A DNA stretch of 64,000 nucleotides from NCBI RefSeq assembly GCF_017876315.1, contig NZ_JAGINU010000001.1, positions 4,588,001 through 4,652,000 of the forward strand, written 5' to 3'. This document shows positions 7,996 through 16,168 of this stretch, one piece after another. The notes under the pieces were generated by a model. That model saw nothing but the letters and a program-made list of their open reading frames with translations, had not been told where the DNA came from and searched no databases. The translations under genes and the position numbers were made by a program. This DNA is from Pseudonocardia parietis. Its GTDB lineage: Bacteria; Actinomycetota; Actinomycetes; Mycobacteriales; Pseudonocardiaceae. Each line of letters opens with the position of its first letter. Position 1 is the stretch's first letter.

Positions 7996-8637
7996 TCATC
8001 CGGCCACCCCCGCGACGACCACGACGAGTGCCGACCCGAGCAGCACCGGCCCGTGCGGGAGGGCGCTCCCCCACCGTGCCCGGCCGGCGACCAGCGCGAA
8101 CGCCGCCACCGCGGCCGACAACAGCATCGCGAGGACCGCCGAGACCGGCAGCGCCACCCAGGCCGTGCCGGTCACCGCGGCGCCGACCGGGCCGGCGAGC
8201 TTCACGTCCCCGGCCCCCATCGCGCCCGGCGAGGCCAGGTGCACGAGCGCGTACGCGCCGGCCAGCAGCACCGCACCGGCGAGCCCGCGCAGCACCGCCG
8301 CCGGCCCGGCCGGGACGAGCGCGAGCAGCACCACCGGCAGCGCGGGCAGGGTGAGCGCGTTCGGCAGGCGGTGTCGCAGCAGGTCGGTGGCCGCGCCCGC
8401 GACACCGAGCCAGGACAGGACGGCGAGCAGCGGCGCCCACCGGACGTCGAGCAGGCCGCCGGCGACGAGCACACCGAGCGCCGACCAGAGCACGCCCACG
8501 CCGATCTCGCACCACGGCGGTTCGACCGGGGCGCCCCGGCGCAGCCGTGCCAGCCACCGCCGGGTCAGCGCACCGGCCCACGCGCCGGCCGCTCCGGCGA
8601 GCAGGCCGGCCGCGAGCGGGAGGAGCTGCAGGTCCAT
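7996..8637 (-). CDS. A24-type prepilin peptidase
   Basis: This 213-residue integral membrane aspartic peptidase is predicted to cleave leader peptides of type IV pilin-like or Tad/Flp proteins. The second catalytic aspartate lies in the GxGD motif (GAMGAGDVKLAGPV). The first is probably the Asp of AATDLLRHRLPN, which matches the xxxD-xxxxRIPN loop of the family. Seven or so hydrophobic segments are present, but the N-terminal methylase-type zinc domain of long forms is absent. I chose the ATG at 8637 (MDLQLLPLAAG) because it begins directly with the first membrane segment. An upstream start at 8697 would add 20 residues. It lies upstream of aroC on the same strand, as in many actinomycetes. 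Confidence 0.8.
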   Translation of the reverse strand: MDLQLLPLAAGLLAGAAGAWAGALTRRWLARLRRGAPVEPPWCEIGVGVLWSALGVLVAGGLLDVRWAPLLAVLSWLGVAGAATDLLRHRLPNALTLPALPVVLLALVPAGPAAVLRGLAGAVLLAGAYALVHLASPGAMGAGDVKLAGPVGAAVTGTAWVALPVSAVLAMLLSAAVAAFALVAGRARWGSALPHGPVLLGSALVVVVAGVAG

Positions 8638-8798
8638 GTCCTCGAGCCTGCCGCCGATCGGACCCGTTGCACCCACGACTTCCGAGCCTGTGGACAACTT
8701 CGGGCGCGTGCCGGGTCGAAGCGGTGTCCGGGCCCGCGGTTCTCCGGTACGGGGGCGGGTTCCGTGGCGGCTGCCCGGGCACGGGCAGGATGGGGTGC

Positions 8799-9668
8799 AT
8801 GGGAAGTGGGCCGCGGGGTGCGCGTGACGCCTCGGCGGTGATCCGGGCCGAGGTCGACCACGGCGTGGCCGAGCTGGTGCAGGACCCCGACCGCCCGCAG
8901 TCGTGGACCCTGTTGCTCGACGGCACGGCGCAGTCGCACGTCGACCTCGCCGATCCCGAGCACCTGGAGTTCGAGTACGTCCGGCGGATCGCGCACGTCG
9001 CGGACCTGGCGGCGCCGCCCATGGTGCCGTTGCGTGCGCTCCACCTGGGCGGCGGCGCGTGGACCCTGGCCCGCTACCTGGCCGCGACCCGGCCGGGGTC
9101 GACGCAGACCGTCGTCGAGCTGGACGCGGCGCTGGCCGAGCTGGTCGCGCACCGGCTGCCCGGTCCCGGTGAGCTCGACGGGCTCCGGGTGGTCACCGCG
9201 GAGGCGCGCGCGAGCCTGGAGCGGTTCGCGCCGGGATCGTTCGATCTCGTCGTGCTGGACGTCTTCGCCGGTGCCCGCACGCCCGCCCAGGTCACCACCG
9301 CCGAGTTCCTCCGGTCGGTGCACCGGGTGCTCGCACCCACCGGCATCCACGTCGCGAACCTCGGCGACAGTGCCCCGTGGCCGTTCCTGCCCGGCCAGAT
9401 CGCGACCGCGGGCGCCACGTTCGCGGAGCTGGCGATGATCGCCGCGCCGGACGTGCTGCACGGCCGCCGGTTCGGCAACGTCGTGCTGGTCGGCTCGGAC
9501 CGGGGCCTCCCGGTTCCGGGACTGGTGCGCCGCGCCGCCGCGGACCCGTTCCCGGCCCGGGTGCTGGACGACGAGGACACCCGCGCGTTGGCGCACGGAG
9601 CCGCCGTCGTCACCGACTCAACGGCCGTACCGTCGCCGAAGCCGCCCGCCGGCCTCTGGGGGCAGTAG
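8799..9668 (+). CDS. Spermidine-synthase-like (Rossmann methyltransferase-fold) protein
   Basis: This 289-residue protein has the aminopropyltransferase/SAM fold. Motif I is LHLGGGAWTLARYLA, followed by an acidic residue for the ribose (VVELDAAL). A central LVVLDVFAGARTP stands where true spermidine synthases carry the catalytic Asp pair. Because that site differs from the DxxD of polyamine enzymes, polyamine synthesis is doubtful. Such proteins in actinomycetes are usually annotated fused-MFS or spermidine-synthase-like, with unknown substrate. The ATG at 8799 begins just before conserved sequence. It is transcribed away from the prepilin peptidase gene. Confidence 0.75.
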   Translation: MGSGPRGARDASAVIRAEVDHGVAELVQDPDRPQSWTLLLDGTAQSHVDLADPEHLEFEYVRRIAHVADLAAPPMVPLRALHLGGGAWTLARYLAATRPGSTQTVVELDAALAELVAHRLPGPGELDGLRVVTAEARASLERFAPGSFDLVVLDVFAGARTPAQVTTAEFLRSVHRVLAPTGIHVANLGDSAPWPFLPGQIATAGATFAELAMIAAPDVLHGRRFGNVVLVGSDRGLPVPGLVRRAAADPFPARVLDDEDTRALAHGAAVVTDSTAVPSPKPPAGLWGQ

Positions 9669-9742
9669 CCCGCGGCGCCACCAGGGACACAAGCCCGCGG
9701 CGCCACCAGAGGCACAAGCCCGCGGCGCCGCGAGGGGCACAG
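9668..9742 (+). repeat. Three 25-bp tandem repeats at the end of the spermidine-synthase-like gene
   Basis: The units 9668-9692, 9693-9717 and 9718-9742 each begin GCCCGCGGCGCC and end in GGCACA-type sequence. The array starts at the stop codon. Confidence 0.85.
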
Positions 9743-9868
9743 GAGAGCGCTCCACCTCTGATCGAACAGCTCTGGTGTGCCCCTCGCAGGGCTCCCGGCA
9801 GCGACGGCCGCACGAGGGGCACCTCAGCGCGGTCCTCTCATGATCGAAGTGCTCTGGTGCGCCCCTCG
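9731..9868. repeat. Two related inverted-repeat units (CGAGGGGCAC ... GTGCCCCTCG)
   Basis: CGAGGGGCAC at 9731-9740 pairs with GTGCCCCTCG at 9777-9786. A second unit has CGAGGGGCAC at 9813-9822 and GCGCCCCTCG at 9859-9868. The interiors share GATCGAA..GCTCTGGTG, so this is a duplicated unit of about 56 bp with hairpin potential, probably a dispersed intergenic repeat family. Confidence 0.75.
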
Positions 9869-9887
9869 CGAGGCGGCGCGGGCGGGC

Positions 9888-10172
9888 GCGGGGCGGGTGC
9901 GGGGCGGGTGCGGGGCGGGTGCGGGGCGGGTGCGCCCCTCGCGAGGCGGGCGCGGGCGGGCGCGGGGCGCTGGGCCGGGCGCGTGGGGCGCGGGGCGCGC
10001 GGGGCGCGCGGGGTGCGGGGCGCGCGGGGTGCGGGGCGCGCGGGGTGTGGGTGCGGGGTGCGGGGCGCGCGGGGTGTGGGGTGCGGGGTGCGGGGTGCGG
10101 GGTTGCGCGGGGCGCAGGGTGCGTGGGGTGCGGGGCGCGTGGGGTGCGGGGCGCGTGGGGCGCGGGCGCGCC
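9888..10172 (+). repeat. G-rich low-complexity tandem array, strong G-quadruplex potential
   Basis: Four copies of GCGGGGCGGGT run from 9888 to 9931. A duplicated block then follows, and about 200 bp of GGGGCGCGCGGGGTGC-type units carry dozens of runs of three to four G separated by 3-7 bases. The array stops one base before the mltG stop codon. It has no coding signal on either strand. Confidence 0.85.
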
Positions 10173-11438
10173 TCAGAAGGCTCCCGCCGCCTGGGCCCGT
10201 GCGACGTTGCCGCGGTGCTCGTCGTAGGTGACGGCGAAGCAGGACGCACCCTCGGTGGTGCACCGGACGAAGAACAGCCAGGGCCCGGGGGGCGGGTTCT
10301 CGGCGGCCTGCAGCGCGGCCGTCGACACCGACGCGACGGGTGTCGGCGGCAGCCCGGTGTTCATGTAGGTGTTGTACGGGCCGGGCGTCCGGCGGGCCTC
10401 GGCCGTGGTGCGCAACGCCTGCACGTCCAGCGGGTAGTTGACGGTCGAGTCCATCTCCAGGCGCTGGTTCACCGCCAGCCGGTTCTCGATCACCCGCGCG
10501 ACCTTCGGCATGTCCTGGGCGAGCGCCTCCTTCTCGACCACCGAGGCCAGGATGAGCGTGCGGTAGGCGTCGTCCCCGGACAGGCCTGCGTCGGCGAGCC
10601 GTTCGGCGGAGATCGCGAGGACGTCGCGCAGCACCTCCTCGGGGTTGCCGCGCGGGTCGATGTCGTACGGGCCGGGGGCGACCAGGCCCTCCATCCGCCG
10701 CTCCGGGGCCGCGGCCCGGTACCCGGCGTGCGCCCACTCGGGGACGCCGATCGCCGCGGGATCGGCCTCGGCCATCGCGGCCCGCAGGTCCTCGACCCCG
10801 GTGCAGCGCGCCTCTCCGTCGGCCTCGCCCAGGCAGGTCGCCTGCGAGATCTGGCTGAGGACACCGGGGCTGACGGTCCCGTCCGGGGCGCGGGTGTCGT
10901 CGAGCTGCACGCCGCCCTTGACGTCCATGAACCCGACCCGGCGTTCCGGGTCGACCAGCGCCTCGGCGGCCGCGTCGCCCGACATCTGAGAGCGCAGCTC
11001 GTAGTAGCCGGGCTGGATGCGTGCGATGCCCGGCTCGTCGGCGGCGGCGGAGACGAAGGCGGCCCGCGACTTGATGACGTCCAGGGCGACCAGGGACTCC
11101 CCGATGGCGCTGGTGGAGTCGCCCGACTTCACCTGGACCACGACCGAGCCGGTGCCGCCGCCCGCGTAGTCGTCCGGGCCGATCAGGAACAGCGCCGCGG
11201 CCACGAGGACGGCCCCGGCCAGCAGCGCCGACGCGAGCAGTGCCAGCCGTCGCCGCCGGAAGTGCACGGGGGTCGGCCGGTGGCGGACGGGCGGGGCGGT
11301 CACCGACGCGCTCACACCCGGTCCCGTATCCGGGACCGTCGGTTCACGTCGTTCTCGCCGGCGCCGTTCACCATCGGAGGGTAACGGGCCGGGGGCCGTG
11401 CCGGGCAGCCGCCCGGACGTGTCGATCATGTGCCGCAC
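10173..11438 (-). CDS. mltG: Endolytic transglycosylase MltG (YceG-like)
   Basis: MltG is a membrane-anchored endolytic murein transglycosylase that cuts nascent glycan strands. The 421-residue protein has a cytosolic basic N-terminus of about 60 residues, one membrane segment (LALLASALLAGAVLVAAAL), a LysM-like region and a C-terminal YceG catalytic domain. The catalytic Glu is expected in ILASVVEKEA. The usual EGxLFPDTY element is present as EGLVAPGPYDI, a variant. The last region (PLPPTPVASVSTAALQAAENP) resembles the conserved PIxNPG block. The GTG/ATG starts are ambiguous within a few codons. It starts 6 bp after the ruvX stop, so the genes form an operon, alaS-ruvX-mltG. Confidence 0.88.
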   Translation of the reverse strand: MRHMIDTSGRLPGTAPGPLPSDGERRRRERREPTVPDTGPGVSASVTAPPVRHRPTPVHFRRRRLALLASALLAGAVLVAAALFLIGPDDYAGGGTGSVVVQVKSGDSTSAIGESLVALDVIKSRAAFVSAAADEPGIARIQPGYYELRSQMSGDAAAEALVDPERRVGFMDVKGGVQLDDTRAPDGTVSPGVLSQISQATCLGEADGEARCTGVEDLRAAMAEADPAAIGVPEWAHAGYRAAAPERRMEGLVAPGPYDIDPRGNPEEVLRDVLAISAERLADAGLSGDDAYRTLILASVVEKEALAQDMPKVARVIENRLAVNQRLEMDSTVNYPLDVQALRTTAEARRTPGPYNTYMNTGLPPTPVASVSTAALQAAENPPPGPWLFFVRCTTEGASCFAVTYDEHRGNVARAQAAGAF

Positions 11439-11444
11439 GCCAGG

Positions 11445-11879
11445 TCAGGAGGTGCGCTCGCGGTCCAGCCACCCCTGCAGGATCTGTACCGCCGCGGCCT
11501 GGTCCACGACGGCGCGCTGCTTGCGTCCCTTCACCCCGCGCCCGGCGAGCTGCCGGGCCGCGACGACGGTCGTCATCCGCTCGTCGGTCAGTTCGACCGG
11601 TACGTCGAGGCCGGCCCGCAGCGCGTCGCAGAACTCGCGGGCCGCCCGCGCGGCCGGACCGTCCTCGCCGCGCAGGTTGCGCGGCAGGCCGAGCACGACG
11701 CCGACGACGTCGTGCTCGGCGACCAGTTCCGCGATCCGCCGCACGTCGGCCCCGCTGTCGAGATCGCGTGGCACCGTCTCCACCGGGGTCGCGAGGATCC
11801 CGTCCGGGTCGCACATCGCGACTCCGACCCGGACGGCGCCCACGTCGATACCGAGGCGGCGCCCCCGCGTCCAGGTCAC
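11445..11879 (-). CDS. ruvX: YqgF/RuvX-family RNase H-fold nuclease
   Basis: This 144-residue protein (putative pre-16S rRNA nuclease or Holliday-junction resolvase-like) begins with the RNase H-fold strand RRLGIDVGAVRVGVAMCD, which holds the first catalytic Asp. It also has VVLGLPRNLRGEDGP and the late acidic region VELTDERMTTVVA. It overlaps alaS by 4 bp and is followed by mltG, which is the normal actinobacterial order. Confidence 0.92.
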   Translation of the reverse strand: MTWTRGRRLGIDVGAVRVGVAMCDPDGILATPVETVPRDLDSGADVRRIAELVAEHDVVGVVLGLPRNLRGEDGPAARAAREFCDALRAGLDVPVELTDERMTTVVAARQLAGRGVKGRKQRAVVDQAAAVQILQGWLDRERTS

Positions 11880-14536
11880 GGACGCAGCGCGGAACGCAGC
11901 TTCTGGATGGCGGCGTCGATCCCGGCCGGGTCGGTGCCGCCGCCCTGGGCCAGGTCCGGCTTGCCACCGCCCCGCCCGCCGACGGCCGCCGCGAACTCCG
12001 GGATCAGCTTCCCCGCGGCGATCCCGTTGTCGCGGGCTGCCTTCGTGGTGGCGACGACGAAGGACACCTTGCCGTCCTCCACGGCGAACAGCGCGACCAC
12101 GCCGGGCCGGTCACCGAGCTTGCCGCGGACGTCGGCGGCGAGGGTCCGCAGGTCGTTGCCGGTCACCCCGTCCGGCGCGGTGACGGCGACGAGCGCGGTC
12201 CCGTCCAGGTCCTCGGCCGCATCGGCCAGGCTCGCGCCCGAGGCGAGGACGGCGTCGGCACGGTGCTTCTCCAGGTCCCGCTCGGCGGTGCGCAGCCGCT
12301 CCACCAGGCTCCCGATCCGGTCCGGCAGCTCCTCCGGACGGGCCTTGAGCTGGTCGGCGAGCTGGTTGACCAGCAGGTGCTCGGTCGTCGCGTGCTTGAA
12401 GGCGTCGAGCCCCACCAGCGCCTCGACCCGGCGGACACCCGAGCCGATGGAGGCCTCGGACAGCACCCGGACCAGGCCGAGCTCGCCGGTGCGGCCGACG
12501 TGCGTGCCACCGCACAGCTCGCGCGAGTAGTCGCCCATGTCGACCACGCGGACGCTGTCCCCGTACTTCTCACCGAACAGCATCATCGCGCCGAGCTTGC
12601 GCGCGGAGTCCAGCGAGGTCTCGTAGGTCTGGATCTCCCGGTCCTCCTGGAGCACCGAGTTGACCTCCTCCTCGATCTCCACGAGCGCGGCGGCCGGCAC
12701 GGCGCCGGTCGGAGAGGTGAAGTCGAACCGCAGCCGGCCCGGGGCGTTGAGCGAGCCGGCCTGGGCCGCGGCCGAGCCCAGCGCACCGCGCACACCGGCG
12801 TGCACCAGGTGGGTGGCGGTGTGCGCGCGGGAGACCGCGGCGCGGCGCGCGCGGTCGACCTCGGTGACGATCTCGGCGTCCAGGGTCACGGTCCCGGCCG
12901 TCACGACGCCGCGGTGCACCCGCAGGCCGGCCACCGGGGACTGGACGTCGTCCACCCGGACCTCGAAGCTCGCCCCGCGCAGCACGCCGGTGTCGGCCTG
13001 CTGGCCACCGGCCTCGGCGTAGAACGGGGTGCGGTCGAGCAGCACCTCGACCCGCTCGCCCTCCTCCGCGGCGGGGACGGTCTGCCCGTCGCGGAGCAGG
13101 CCGACGACCCGGGACTCCGAGGTCAGCGTCTGGTAGCCGAGGAAGTCGGTGACACCGTGGGTGTCGAGCACGGCCCGGTACACCGACACGTCGACGAACC
13201 CGACCTTGCGCTCGGCGGCGTCGGCCTTGGCCCGGGTGCGCTGCTCGTCCATGAGCGCGGTGAAGCGCTCGCGGTCGACGACGAGCCCGGCCTCCTCGGC
13301 CATCTCCAGGGTCAGGTCGATCGGGAAGCCGTACGTGTCGTGCAGCGCGAACGCCTGGTCGCCCGGCAGGGTCGAACGTCCGCTGCGCTTCGCCTCGTCG
13401 ACCGCCGTGTCGAAGATCTTCTCGCCGGCGGTGAGGGTGGCCCGGAAGGTCTCCTCCTCGGCCCGGATCACGGCCGAGATCCGCTCGAAGTCCGCCGCGA
13501 GCTCCGGGTAGGTCGCCGACATCGCGTCCCGCACGACGGTGGCGAACTCGCCCAGGCACGGCCCGGTGACGCCGAGCAGGCGGGCCGAGCGCACGATGCG
13601 GCGCAGCAGCCGGCGCAGCACGTAGCCGCGGCCCTCGTTGCCGGGAGTGACACCGTCGCCGACGATCATGACCGACGACCGGGCGTGGTCGGCGATGACG
13701 CGGAACCGGACGTCGTCCTCGGTGTTGCGCCCGTACGTGCGCCCCGAGAGCTCCTCTGCCTTGGCGATCACGGGCCGGACCAGGTCGGTCTCGTAGACGT
13801 TGTCGACGCCCTGCAGCAGGAACGCCACCCGCTCGACGCCCATGCCGGTGTCGATGTTCTTGTGCGGCAGGGTGCCGATCGGCGGGTGGCCCTTCTTCGG
13901 GGACAGCTCGCCGCGCTCGTCCTGCATGAAGACGAGGTTCCAGATCTCCAGGTAGCGGTCCTCGTCGGCCTCCGGGCCGCCCTCGGCACCGAACTCCGGA
14001 CCCCGGTCGTAGTAGATCTCCGAGCAGGGGCCGCCGGGACCGGGCACGCCCATGTCCCAGTAGTTGTCGTCGCCGCCGCGGCGCTGGATGCGCTCCTCGG
14101 GCAGGCCGGCGATCTCGCGCCAGAGCCCGATGGCCTCGTCGTCGTCGTTGAAGACCGTGACCCAGATGCGCTCGGGGTCGAAGCCGTAGCCGCCGTCGCC
14201 CTGGCTGTTCGTGATCAGCGTCCAGGCGAACTCGATGGCACCGCGCTTGAAGTAGTCACCGAAGGAGAAGTTGCCCGCCATCTGGAAGAACGTGGCGTGC
14301 CGGGTGGTCTTGCCGACCTCGTCGATGTCCGGGGTGCGGACGCACTTCTGGATGGACGTGGCCCGCGGGTACGGCGGGGGTACCTCGCCCAGGAAGTACG
14401 GCTTGAACTGCACCATGCCCGCGTTGACGAACAGCAGCTGCGGGTCCTCGAGGATCAGCGACGCGCTGGGCACCGAGGTGTGCCCGTGCTTCTCGAAGTG
14501 GGCGGTGAAACGACGGACGATCTCGTGGGTCTGCAC
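11876..14536 (-). CDS. alaS: Alanine--tRNA ligase
   Basis: AlaS charges tRNA-Ala and edits mischarged Ser/Gly. The 886-residue protein has the class II catalytic core (about 1-420, with FVNAGMVQFKPYFLG and RHATFFQMAGNFSFGDYFK), the tRNA recognition region, the editing domain with HTATH (near residue 570) and CGGTH (near 676), and a C-terminal C-Ala domain. I prefer the GTG at 14534-14536 (protein begins xQTHEIVRRF, as in the family) over a TTG 45 bp upstream. It is the first gene of alaS-ruvX-mltG. Confidence 0.95.
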   Translation of the reverse strand: MQTHEIVRRFTAHFEKHGHTSVPSASLILEDPQLLFVNAGMVQFKPYFLGEVPPPYPRATSIQKCVRTPDIDEVGKTTRHATFFQMAGNFSFGDYFKRGAIEFAWTLITNSQGDGGYGFDPERIWVTVFNDDDEAIGLWREIAGLPEERIQRRGGDDNYWDMGVPGPGGPCSEIYYDRGPEFGAEGGPEADEDRYLEIWNLVFMQDERGELSPKKGHPPIGTLPHKNIDTGMGVERVAFLLQGVDNVYETDLVRPVIAKAEELSGRTYGRNTEDDVRFRVIADHARSSVMIVGDGVTPGNEGRGYVLRRLLRRIVRSARLLGVTGPCLGEFATVVRDAMSATYPELAADFERISAVIRAEEETFRATLTAGEKIFDTAVDEAKRSGRSTLPGDQAFALHDTYGFPIDLTLEMAEEAGLVVDRERFTALMDEQRTRAKADAAERKVGFVDVSVYRAVLDTHGVTDFLGYQTLTSESRVVGLLRDGQTVPAAEEGERVEVLLDRTPFYAEAGGQQADTGVLRGASFEVRVDDVQSPVAGLRVHRGVVTAGTVTLDAEIVTEVDRARRAAVSRAHTATHLVHAGVRGALGSAAAQAGSLNAPGRLRFDFTSPTGAVPAAALVEIEEEVNSVLQEDREIQTYETSLDSARKLGAMMLFGEKYGDSVRVVDMGDYSRELCGGTHVGRTGELGLVRVLSEASIGSGVRRVEALVGLDAFKHATTEHLLVNQLADQLKARPEELPDRIGSLVERLRTAERDLEKHRADAVLASGASLADAAEDLDGTALVAVTAPDGVTGNDLRTLAADVRGKLGDRPGVVALFAVEDGKVSFVVATTKAARDNGIAAGKLIPEFAAAVGGRGGGKPDLAQGGGTDPAGIDAAIQKLRSALRP

Positions 14537-14984
14537 CGGAGGTCTCTCGTGACGGGTACGGCGACGGCTGGGCGACGGCAACGGGCACCGCTGCGCGGGA
14601 ACACCGTACGGCGGGACGGCGCGGCAGCACCGGGGAGGCTCGGGAGCGGGGCCGTTCAGGCGCCCGCGCCGGGCGCTCGGTCCCGGAACGGCTCGCGGGG
14701 CGCGGCGAAGGGCAGAACGGAGTCGGGCACAGCGGAGACGGGCGCGACGGCGCCGGTCACGCGGCTCCCTCCCCTCGATCGCTCCTGCGCGGGAATCATC
14801 CGGTCACGCTACTCCTCGTGCGCAACGCGATACCCGTCGCCCGGGCCCGCACACCGGAGCGGCCGGCGCCGGCGTGCGCCCGAGCACACCGACACCGGCC
14901 GTGTGCGGTCCGCGCCCGCGGCCTCCGGTACGGGTGACCGGCGACCGGTGCGGGCGGGGTCCGCGGCTCTGCTCCGGCTCTCCC
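14537..14984. other. Intergenic region between alaS and the sigma factor
   Basis: About 450 bp without a recognisable conserved gene. DUF948-type genes often lie between rarA and alaS in actinomycetes, but none is seen here. The only candidate is the very small ORF at 14656-14760. Confidence 0.5.
14656..14760 (-). CDS. Possible 34-residue small ORF
   Basis: A GTG at 14758-14760 is preceded on the minus strand by the purine-rich GGGGAGGGAGCC, a good ribosome-binding site, and opens a 34-codon frame ending at 14656. The product is Ala/Pro-rich with a basic/acidic end (REPFRDRAPGAGA). An in-frame ATG at 14799 would add 13 residues. It has no recognisable family and could be chance. Confidence 0.2.
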   Translation of the reverse strand: MTGAVAPVSAVPDSVLPFAAPREPFRDRAPGAGA

Positions 14985-15794
14985 TCAGACGGCCACCGGC
15001 AGGTCGTCGGCACCGCCGCCACCGGCGACGACCGGGCGGGCCGGAGCCTGCCCCGTCGTCCGCGCGGCAGTGCGGCCGTACCGGCCGGAAGCCGGCGGCG
15101 CGACCCGGCCGCGCCCGTCGTCCCGCTGCCGCTCCGCGCGGCGGGCGGCCCGTTCCTCGAGCTCGCGGCGCAGCCGCTGCAGCGCCCGGTGCTGGGCGAC
15201 GCGGACCGCACCCGGCGTGGACCCCAGAGCGTCGGCGGTCTCCTCCGCGGTCAGGCCGACGGCGATACGCAGCGTGAGGATCTCGACCTGACGGGGGCCG
15301 AGGATGCCCATCAGGTCGGCGAGCCGCGCGTTGCGCTCGGCGTCCAGCACGACCTGCTCCGGGTCGTCCTCGCGGCTGATCCGCTCGGGGACGTCCTCGA
15401 CGGCGTCGCAGCGGTTGCGGGCCATCGCCCGGAACGCGTCGGCGATCTTGTGCCGGGCGATGCCGAACACGAACGCCCGGAACGACATCCCGGACAGGCG
15501 GTAGTCCGGCAGGACGGCGAGGACGGCCATGCAGACGTCCTGGGCGACGTCGTCGGCCGACCCGAGGGTGGTCTCCCGGCGGCCGAGACGGGCCCGGCAG
15601 AACCGCTCGACCTGCGGCTGGACCCGGGAGAGCAGCAGCGCGACCGCACGCGGGTCACCGGCGACGGCGGCTCGGAGCAGCTCGGGCGGGAGCAGGTCCG
15701 CGGCGGGGTTCGGTGGCGGTGCCTCAGCCACGGGGGCGCCGTCACCGGAGTCGACCGTGACGAGGGGATCCAGCACCGCGCACCCGTTGTCCAT
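14985..15794 (-). CDS. SigD/ShbA-like RNA polymerase sigma factor
   Basis: This is a sigma-70 family factor of 269 residues. Region 2 is visible in SADDVAQDVCMAVLAVLPDY and FRAFVFGIARHKIADAFRAM, and region 4 in GLTAEETADALGSTPGAVRV, the latter being the -35-binding helix-turn-helix. Regions 1 and 3 are missing, as in ECF-like factors. A Pro/Gly/Arg-rich tail of about 50 residues follows. I chose the ATG at 15794 because AAGGAG lies about 10 nt upstream. An in-frame ATG at 15827 would add 11 residues. The sequence most resembles mycobacterial SigD and Streptomyces ShbA. No anti-sigma gene is adjacent. Confidence 0.8.
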   Translation of the reverse strand: MDNGCAVLDPLVTVDSGDGAPVAEAPPPNPAADLLPPELLRAAVAGDPRAVALLLSRVQPQVERFCRARLGRRETTLGSADDVAQDVCMAVLAVLPDYRLSGMSFRAFVFGIARHKIADAFRAMARNRCDAVEDVPERISREDDPEQVVLDAERNARLADLMGILGPRQVEILTLRIAVGLTAEETADALGSTPGAVRVAQHRALQRLRRELEERAARRAERQRDDGRGRVAPPASGRYGRTAARTTGQAPARPVVAGGGGADDLPVAV

Positions 15795-16168
15795 CGTGTC
15801 CAGCTCCTTCGTCACGCCTCGCCGCACCCGTTCCGCGGTGCCGCGACGGAAACCACGGGATGTGGCTCGGCAGCACGCTCAGGTGTCCACATGTCGGGGA
15901 GATGGCGGGGCTCCGGCAGCTCCGCCCCGCTCGCCCCCCGGCCTGCGATCAACCCTGGCCAGTCACTCGATCGGGGTCAATCAACATGCACAATTTGCGG
16001 TACGAAGCAACGCGGGGTAGGGCCGTTCGCCCTGCCGGCGCAACCGGGGTACGGCCGGTCGTCCTGATGAGGTCACAGAGTCGCGAGTGCCGGTCGGGCG
16101 TGACCCGAACGCAGCAGCGTCGTTGAACCGTGTGTCACGGCCCGACCGCTCCCCGAAGGATCCCCTCC
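15795..16168. other. Divergent promoter region, sigma factor / S1 protease
   Basis: 374 bp between divergently read genes. GC content drops locally at about 15955-16010 (TCAATCAACATGCACAATTT), a plausible melting region for promoters in either direction. No clear -35/-10 pair or palindromic operator was identified. Confidence 0.4.

Noticed and set aside
5944..8841. A plus-strand frame of 965 codons opposite aroK, aroC and the prepilin peptidase
   Set aside because: The opposite strand carries complete, motif-rich enzymes with 4-bp overlaps, so this is an antisense artefact.
8799..9668. Functional spermidine synthase (speE)
   Set aside because: The catalytic acidic pair and polyamine-site residues are not seen, and there is no speD or speA neighbour. 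Only the fold is supported.
10170..10180. Possibility that the G-rich array is a CRISPR array
   Set aside because: Units are adjacent with no unique spacers and no cas genes are present in the window.
9674..10231. Long Gly/Arg/Ala-rich open frames through the G-rich repeats
   Set aside because: The frames exist only because the repeats contain no stop codons. Products are low complexity in all frames and there is no ribosome-binding site.
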